This document shows positions 56,742 to 64,000 of a stretch of DNA of 64,000 nucleotides, piece by piece; position 1 is the stretch's first letter, and every line of letters starts with the position of its first letter. The notes under the pieces were generated by a model that saw only the letters and a list, made by a program, of their open reading frames with translations, was not told where the DNA came from and ran no database searches. Made by a program: the position numbers and the translations under genes. Location: positions 86,131,756 to 86,195,755 of the forward strand of contig OX104112.1 of the NCBI GenBank assembly GCA_944474755.1, read 5' to 3'. The DNA comes from Limnoperna fortunei. Its lineage: Eukaryota > Mollusca > Bivalvia > Mytilida > Modiolidae.

Positions 56742-58018
56742 TACGATTTGGAAACAATCAGATGGTATGAAGTGTTATAATGGAACATCCAAGAACTATT
56801 TACACGTGTAGTTAGTTACTACATTCAAATTTACCAGATGTATCGTGGCATGGTCTAGTTTTGGGAGGTTTGAAAAAAAACAACATTATGGGTACGACGC
56901 AATACCTATATATTTTCCTTAAATGTTCATACATATCGTGTACTATATTCATTCATTGAGTTGGCATAAAAAGAGTTGTCAATATATCGCGGAAACCACA
57001 AAAATGTCGAACAGCTTTTTGCAATTTTTTTTTCAACTTGAGAAGAGAATACAATTATTACAAACAATTCTCCAATTCACTCGAATTTATTTTTAGATAC
57101 CGTGTACATAAAGTTTTCAAATGATGTGTGTAACTTATTATTTTTGTATCTACACCACACTGTAAAAGTCAAATATTTCGACATCTAGTTCATCGAGTGT
57201 ACATTGCAAAACTTATTGTTTACTGAATACTTACACCTAAAATATGATCCGATTGGATTCGTCAGTCTTCTGTAATTGCAAAAATTTACAACAAAATACA
57301 ACACAGACAATAAAGTTTAACAATTTTGTTATATTATGTATTGCAGTACATTTTTGTATATCAATTGTGCCTTTTACTATATTTTATCATATAAATTAAA
57401 TGTCGTTATTCATGGTTAGATAACAAAGTCCACAGCAACGATGAAGACAACAAAACAGAAAATTGACAGCATGTTCGGGATGCATTATATTGTATTGATT
57501 GATTAATTGATTAGCGTTGAATCAAAAACTTATTTCTAAAGCAGCAAAGATATAAAAGAGTACAATTATGTGCATATCATTATTGGGAACAAATATCGTA
57601 TTTTTGTTAAGTAGATTATTTGACGACAATCACGGCTTTTTATTATCCGTGTCCGTCACTTGCTGTATTATTATAACATACCGAATTCTAATAGTACAAC
57701 AAACCGCTTTTTGTTTGTAAGGTTTCCTACACAAAGGTTCGGTAAATGAAATAATAATAACACTCTTAAACGAATTTCAATATGCATTCACTTCGGGTTT
57801 TTAGTAAATTTTGACGATTGTTAATTTTATTGCAGGTGGTGGACATAATCATTCATGTCCTTAAGTTTACTTATGGATTTGATAAGTACTTAAAATCCAT
57901 AGACAGACAAAACCTTAAGACGAACTCCTATTAAAAAAATTGTTCGGGAACGGAAGTCGTTGTCTGCATCATTCATGATACTAACTGATGATGTAGCATT
58001 TATTTGGGATAGTTAAAA
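56742..58018. other. Unassigned AT-rich sequence
   Basis: At 57489-57527, TTGATTGATTAATTGATTAG followed by CGTT may be a minus-strand remnant of a (TCAA)n retroelement tail. Nothing else recognised. Confidence 0.4.
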
Positions 58019-58155
58019 AAAAGTTGATCTTGAGCCAACCTTGACCCAAAATTTTGGTAGTTAAAAGTTGATCTTGAGCGAATCTTGACACAAAAGTTTG
58101 AGTACATGTATTTAGAAGTTGATCTTGAGCCAACTTTAACCTAAAAGTTTGTGCT
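58019..58155. repeat. Three-copy tandem repeat of 44-51 bp
   Basis: AAGTTGATCTTGAGC(C/G)AA occurs three times, followed by CTT(G/T)A-C and CAAAA-TTTG variants. Confidence 0.85.
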
Positions 58156-58879
58156 ACAGCAAAACCCCTATCTCTGCGAAAACCATGTAATCTGAAGAAG
58201 CTCGAATGTAATTTGTCAAAATGGTCTCTTTAAAATCATTCAGATGAAAATATATAATATTTAAAAAGAAAATGCATAAATTTGCTCAACGCTTCTACTA
58301 AGCTTATTTTGAAAGTTTCTTACGTTCTTCTTGTACAGATATTACCATTAATAATCTTTTAAAGGCTTGGCTTCCGATATTTGTAATGGTCAAGATATTT
58401 AGGCATTGCATCTTTAAACATAAAAATAGAACCTTATAATACCCATTTACAGTCAATCCTTTGCAACATATCTACGGGGATTTCATAAAACTGGCACAAT
58501 TCATACATTGTTTAATAGAATCACGATTTGGTTCGTCAAAGTGAATTGAAATAATTACTCTAATTATTGTCAGAGTATACAACAAGAAGTAAATTATTTT
58601 ATCTCAAAAAGTATGTAATGGATTCTAAATTTTTCCTAATGACTAATTAAACAGATTCATGACTGCAAAATTTGGATTTGTGTACACTGCCTATAATGCT
58701 TTTCTGTCCCTTTAGTTTATTCGCGAGACGTATTGAAATCTTAATATTTATGCAGTTCATAAACAGACAATAAAACAACGCTGGTTATAGGAACCGTAAA
58801 GGATTACATAAAGAACAATTCAATTATATTAAATACATATCATGAAAACAATTAAACATTGACTGTTAAACATAACGCA
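58156..58879. other. Unassigned AT-rich sequence
   Basis: Nothing recognised between the short tandem repeat and the second MITE copy. Confidence 0.4.
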
Positions 58880-59262
58880 CGGGGGAGTTACAGTACATGT
58901 AACTTCGTACATATAGGGTTAATACGGATGTGCGGCCCGAATGGGTCACTTTTGTACCTCTCCAAAATATATGAATAGGTAGCTTTTTTTCATTGAAAAA
59001 TATATCATTGGGTAGTTGTAAATTATCTAATATATCCATGCAAAGTGTTCCATTAACATCACTTGATCAGTTTAGTAGTGAATGCACTATTTTGACAATG
59101 GGGATGTGCAGTAATAAAATATATGAATAGGTCTGATTTAATCATTAAATATATGAAGAGGTCCTGTTTTAACGTCCGAAAATATAAGAATAGGGTGGGT
59201 TTTCAAATCTCCGTCCGCAGACCTGTACCAAAAATTATCCGTAGTTACCCCCCCCCCCCCCC
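58880..59262. mobile_element. MITE with GGGG(G)TAACT ends, copy 2 (inverted)
   Basis: Reverse complement of 55008-55400 along its length. It begins ACGGGGGAGTTAC and ends GTAGTTACCCCCC, with the C run at the right end expanded to about 15 bases. The poly-C makes an apparent minus-strand frame (59245-59427) ending in glycines, which is an artefact. Confidence 0.82.
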
Positions 59263-59963
59263 GCCGTGACATAACGTTATACAAAATACTAAGGACATGA
59301 GTATCGAAAGTGTTCTAGACAGCCAGCAACGACGAACGACGATGCTATTGTTTGTGAAACGATAAAAGGCCTCAACAATAGTCTCACTCCAACCAGCAAT
59401 TCTGTGTGGCTTAATTATTGCCATCATTATATATGAGATACCCTAGTTCGATGTTAGTCGCCAGTCATTGTGTATCTTCAAAAGGTTATCATATTGATAA
59501 AACTAAACAATCGTATTTCTAGTTCTTTCTTTTTTTTAAAGCAACTATATCCAGGAAAGTTATCATAGTCGAATAGCTGATAAGGTCTACACGTATTAAT
59601 AATTAAAGTGTATTTTGATTGCAATAATTGTTTACAGAATACATTATCAAATTTTTAATATTGATATATTGATTGTGTTATTAAAAAGTAAAAATAAAAG
59701 AAATCTGTAGATTTGTAAAGACAAATATACATCAGATAGGTGTTAGTAATGTAATATTACATAGGCAATAAGTTTGCTATCACAGTTTATTTCAAGGAAC
59801 TTACATCAAATGAGTTTTTTATATCTCATATGCAACAGTTACTGCAACCGTGTTCGTGTACTTTGACCATGAATGTCGTAATTGTGTCTAAAGTCGTAAT
59901 ACTGCAGACAAGCTTATTTTATTTGCCCAGAATGTCAGACGTGGATTTGAGTTGCACGTTTGC

Positions 59964-60212
59964 TGTTGAAAATCGTCATCTTTCATTGATTTACACAAGA
60001 CATTTACACATATATCCACAACGTTCTTTAAATTAATTTAAAATAATGGTTAATAATCTAAGACAAATTTCACGATGCATGGCTTGTCTGCTGAAAATCG
60101 TCAGCTTTCAAGGAATCACACATGGAACAAGATATCTACAACATCCCCTCCATTAATTTAGTTTAAAATGGTTGATAAACTAAGACAAAAGCCACGATTT
60201 GGAGCTTGTCTA
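59964..60212. repeat. Two-copy tandem repeat, period 127 bp
   Basis: TTGAAAATCGTCATCTTTCA (59965) and CTGAAAATCGTCAGCTTTCA (60091) open adjacent units. They share TTAATTTA, AAATGGTTGATAA/AATGGTTAATAA, CTAAGACAAA and GCTTGTCT. Confidence 0.85.
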
Positions 60213-60423
60213 GGATCAATCACAAAGCACGAATCTCATACATGGAATGTTAGTATATTTCCAGATAATTTGCTATTTGCAATTATCAGTAAAAAAATAA
60301 TTAATGTAGATCTCTGTGTTATCTGCGGCTTCCGAAATATTTCATAGAGTACGTAATTGTTACAAATTGTACTCGTTTTAATTTTTAAGCATATCGTTTA
60401 AACTGTCAAAAATAAGAGAAATA

Positions 60424-60427
<4 letters not shown>

Positions 60428-60454
<27 letters not shown>
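60428..60454. repeat. (GA)n microsatellite
   Basis: About 13 uninterrupted GA dinucleotides. Confidence 0.97.
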
Positions 60455-60776
60455 TCACAGTTAAAGTTTCAACACAAGAAGCCTTAAACACGTAAACTGC
60501 ACAATTTACGAGGAAATTCTAAATTTACGGTACAAGTTACTTTTGATTAAGTTTTGATGTTCAAGGTTTATTTTAAAGGCATTCTGCGATATGTATTTAC
60601 AACTGCATGTTTGTATCTTAATAAGAAAAGAGACTATAAAAAAATTGTCATGCACTGTCGAAGTAATGTTCCGTTATCAACTATTTTTGTGTAAATTCAG
60701 GTTACTTGTAGATTAATGTACGTGTATTGAATGAAAGGCGCAATGTTAACGGTAAATTAAACTAATAAGATTTATA

Positions 60777-60966
60777 AAAAAATCAAATACACACACAAAA
60801 CACAAGAACACATACAAGAAATAAAAACAAAAACACAAAACAAAACACAAAACACAAAACAAACGAAATAAACTGCAAAACAAAACCAAGAAATAAAACA
60901 ATGGACCCCCCCCCCACCCCAAAAAAAAATAAATAAAAATAAATAAATAAACAAAACATAAAACAA
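60777..60966. repeat. A/C-rich low-complexity tract with poly-C
   Basis: Runs of CACAAAA and AAATAAATAAA with a CCCCCCCCC core near 60907. The 64-residue minus-strand frame is a low-complexity artefact. Confidence 0.9.
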
Positions 60967-61891
60967 ACTAGAACAAAACCAACACTAACAACAACAAATT
61001 AAGTCTACAAATTCTTTTAGGAAAAAAAGAAAAACAGACAAAAAGGATTACTTCAATATTCAAGTACTTCTGCATTAGATGAAATTTTCGTTTTTTACTG
61101 AATATGCTCTTCGTTATTTATTTGTATCTCTAAAGATATTGTTATATTTTACTTATTATGTGGAGATATGGAAAACTCATTCAATTCAGCAAAGTCATAA
61201 ATATGGGTAATATTAATCTTTAGATATTCATATAGATATCAAGAACGGTGTGTGGTAAACGTTTACCTGTATTAAATGTAGACAAATCAATTTACTACTA
61301 ATGATTAAGTGGGGTAATTGGCTTGTGGTCAATGTCACGAGACCTCTCTGGGGTTAACCAGTACATTTGTGTAACAACCGTTTAAAGGTACCTGATTGTT
61401 TTGCTATCGAACTGTTACGTTGTGTAGAACAGTTCAGTACGTACAAATGCTTTACAGGGCTTTCATAACAGATTATTTAATCTTATATCTAAACGTGTGA
61501 TTTCTTCGACTGAGAAAAGCGATCATAGTTACAGACAAATTCTAGATTTTAACGGTCAGTGATCATCTGCTGATCTGGTGTTATTTTATTAATGAAAAAA
61601 ATTTGAAATTGGTCGGAAAGGAATCGGAATAGTGTTTCCAAATGACTTTTTTCTGTTTCTCTTTAGTCTCTCACGGTTTACTGAATGGAGGTACATTTTA
61701 TAATATCAACAGATGAGTTATGTATAGAATGAATGATATGCCATTACAGTTTTTCACAGTAATTGCGCTATAAATGTAAGAAATCGGGTTATTAGGTTTT
61801 TTCCCATACCGTTTCTGGCTTTAAAAGAAAGAATGAATCGCATAAAAAGCGGTTTTATTCTGTTTAAGAAAAATAGCAAGGAAACCGACCG
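60967..61891. other. Unassigned sequence
   Basis: One small hairpin: GAACTGTT and AACAGTTC around an 11-base loop near 61409-61435. Confidence 0.4.
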
Positions 61892-62100
61892 AACAACAAG
61901 AGCCGAAATTCAAGAGACAATTACAAATCCGGATATAGAACATAACAACACAAAACAAAAACCATAAACACGAAAACAGAAAGTAAGTAACTCGAACCCA
62001 GGTGCTCTAGTACCAGTAAGCAGTGCATGCCTATAATTAGACGCCCGTCGAGTTGATCATTGCAACATACCCAACTATATCGGTCATAATTAGGTTAGAT
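61892..62100 (-). repeat. Dispersed repeat with a tRNA-like patch
   Basis: 61892-61938 is the second copy of the motif at 30429-30473. Beyond it, the minus strand of about 61990-62060 reads GCACCTGGGTTCGAGTTACT, whose GGGTTCGAGT resembles a tRNA B box; no good A box is found. At 62073-62095 CAACTATATCGGTCAT is an inverted match to 63503-63525. It may be a tRNA-derived SINE remnant. The evidence is thin. Confidence 0.35.
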
Positions 62101-62960
62101 AACTCTGTTTACACTCGATAAATGGTTCCCGAATTTACCTTCGACTGGTCCCAGATAACTACATGGAGATAGCAAAATAGTAGAGGGCGACACTGACATT
62201 TCTATTTCCTTAGTATGTAAAAGAAAACATTTTCATTAACAATTTTATGGTTTTTATTTCGTTTTGTGAGCATGTAGTTATGATCACAATTATGTTAATG
62301 CAAACAAAAATGTTAATTGCAAGGATGTCCCTGTCAAAACAATTTCAAAGTAAAATAGAAGTTTGGCCTTTCAAAGTTATTTCTGTAAGAGAAAGGTTGT
62401 GAATGATTTTAAGAAAATAGTTTTTTTGTCAAGAAAGAATAATTAAGATATGTAATTTAATTTTTGTTGTTTTTTAATTTTGAGTTTGATTCTTTCTATA
62501 TTATTTCTATTATTATGTAAATTATATTCATATTTATTTTCAAATCCTTATTTGTTATTTCTAACTTGCAAATAGAGTGCAATTGATCTGATCAAATGGC
62601 ATTTGTGGACAAAGTACATATACTTCATATAACTATTACTTGTACATTGAATTTCGTCAATATTATCTCAAATCAGAGTTGAAAAAATAATAGTGAAATT
62701 ATTAATTTACACGATACACATACATATATCTATGCACAATATGATGTCTACTTTAGATTAAAAAAATGTATTGTCTCAGTTTCTGATTCATCTTGTTTCC
62801 TTCAGATGAATGGTACTGCAATTACCTTTATTACCCTTGTACTGGCCTCAAAGGTATCTACCTGTTAACACCTGGCTTTCATACCCCTGCTGATACAGGA
62901 TGTTATTTGTATTGTTTATTATATACAAAATAACAAAAGGAACATTATTATGACAAATCA
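62101..62960. other. Unassigned AT-rich sequence
   Basis: No structure recognised. Confidence 0.4.
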
Positions 62961-63390
62961 CTAGTTTTATGATCCACAAATTTTTATATTTTGAATTTTA
63001 CCGCCAACACCACATCCGGTATCGCCATTTTTCTCGAAGTCATGTTCAACTGCACAAAAATTGGTCATTTTTAAATAAATTTGGAAGTGACTTCCCGAAT
63101 TCAATATCTCATTTGGTTGATAAAATCTTAAAGTTCCATATTTCAACATAATCAGATGGGCAGCACATTTTTGTATAAGCCAAAAATTATTATGTTATTC
63201 TTGGACAAAGTGGGGTAGGTTGATTAATTTTGACATTTTTCAACAGTATCCATATAAAATTTTTCGGTAAAAATATCATTTTTTCAAATCAAATTGGAAG
63301 GGGTGTGCTCAATTCAATATCTATTAAAAATGGACTCAAAATATTGGTAATTGATCATACTTTTACGAGATAGCAGCACATTTTTTTGTT
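62961..63390. repeat. Two-copy degenerate tandem repeat, period about 215 bp
   Basis: AAATTTGGAAGTGACTTCCC and ATTCAATATCTC (63078-63110) correspond to AAATTGGAAGGGGTGTGCTC and ATTCAATATCTA (63291-63324). Each is followed about 60 bp later by AGCAGCACATTTTT or GGCAGCACATTTTT. The opposed 60-residue frames at 62967-63151 are by-products. Confidence 0.65.
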
Positions 63391-64000
63391 ATCGATTAAC
63401 TTTAATACAAATTGCAGAAATATATGACACGCCCGTGCATTTCTATATAAATGGACATCGCCATATTACGATCATAGCACAGGTGACCAAAGTCACGTGA
63501 TGACCGATATAGTTGGACATGTAACTAGAAAAAATCCAATCCAGGAATAGGAAAGACTACATTTGAATCAGCGAAAATGTCTTGTCGTATTGGAGATATT
63601 TATTTCAATTTACTGATATCGTGTCCTGACTTCAATAGAGGGTTTTTTTAAAATAAGTGCTTTATTCCTTTTCATCATAGGGTTATAGTTCATACTAATT
63701 TAATTTGGCCGAACCAACGTTATCTTTTGTGATTTTTTAATGCGAGTGATGTATTGAAAGATATGGGCTGTCATTGACATATAACAGTATCTCCCTTGTC
63801 ATTGGCGGTCCATTAATGAATGGTAAATCAGATCTTTTCATATTGCAACAGTTTAAATTTATTTTATAGTTCTGAAAAAAATCAAATAAAATCCTGTAGA
63901 CCGAATTCAATAATAGAAATCATATGTGTGTCTTGATACACTATGAAGGAGAAACCAATAATCTGATCATTTTGTCATGAAATCAATAGTTTTCCAAATG
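63391..64000. other. Unassigned sequence to the window end
   Basis: Only the inverted match to 62073-62095 (GACCGATATAGTTGGACATG at 63506) is notable. Confidence 0.4.

Noticed and set aside
59245..59427. 60-residue minus-strand frame ending in glycines
   Set aside because: The glycines come from the poly-C tract at the end of a MITE.
60772..60966. 64-residue Phe/Cys-rich minus-strand frame
   Set aside because: Low-complexity A/C tract read on the other strand.
1..64000. Bacterial or viral operon, toxin-antitoxin or defence system
   Set aside because: No adjacent co-directional frames, ribosome binding sites or recognisable domains. The retroelement and transposon content is that of an animal genome.

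Overview
The window looks like AT-rich, gene-poor nuclear DNA from a bivalve mollusc, most likely a marine mussel or a relative. I base this on three things seen in the sequence: tRNA-derived SINEs with the '...CTCCGGGTACTCCGGCTTCC...' core and AAACAAACAAA tail, a SINE-like element ending in GAATATAGCTGAAATATTGC plus (TCAA)n, and a reverse-transcriptase family common in mussels and other invertebrates. The genus is inference. There are no bacterial features (no operons, ribosome binding sites, rRNA or intact tRNA genes). I found no intact protein-coding gene. Most open reading frames are short and fall in repeats, and the few longer ones are entered with low confidence.

Layout. 0-8 kb: a 149-bp tandem repeat, two inverted copies of a palindromic MITE (614-905 and 7270-7578), a second MITE (1215-1670), a 500-bp SINE-like element (1870-2386), a decayed Tc1-type transposase on the minus strand (2525-3500), and a MITE whose interior is a palindromic mini-array (5419-5829). 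9-16 kb: a 16-copy 31-bp array, an old direct duplication (10848-11345 and 11800-12290), a young SINE with a perfect 13-bp target-site duplication (13710-14001), and degenerate tandem repeats (14570-15811). 16.7-26.6 kb: a hairpin element (16749-16880), a two-part tandem array (20838-21078), a classic MITE (23233-23539), a second old direct duplication (24098-24420 and 24959-25275), and a degenerate copy of the SINE-like element. 29-33.7 kb is the richest part: hairpins, a Tc1 fragment, a LINE 3' fragment on the plus strand, a minus-strand reverse-transcriptase pseudogene converging on it, a SINE carrying an internal inverted duplication, and a 35-bp array. 36-50 kb: SINE fragments, duplicated segments, a G-quadruplex-type tract (39625-39650), a 230-bp foldback element (41706-41935), a MITE-like element with CRE-like sites (43701-44112), a 24-bp array and a third SINE (49300-49556). 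53-64 kb: a 27-copy 24-bp array (53617-54270), two inverted copies of a GGGGGTAACT-ended MITE (55008-55400 and 58880-59262), small tandem duplications, simple repeats and a tRNA-like patch.

No genes here appear to work together. The window is best read as an intergenic or intronic transposon graveyard. Its most informative parts are the structural ones: foldback elements, nested palindromes, and a SINE that records a template-switch-like inversion. I found no convincing new biological system. The nearest candidates for something undescribed are the exon-like module shared by 12463-12577 and 23059-23168, and the foldback/MITE families.
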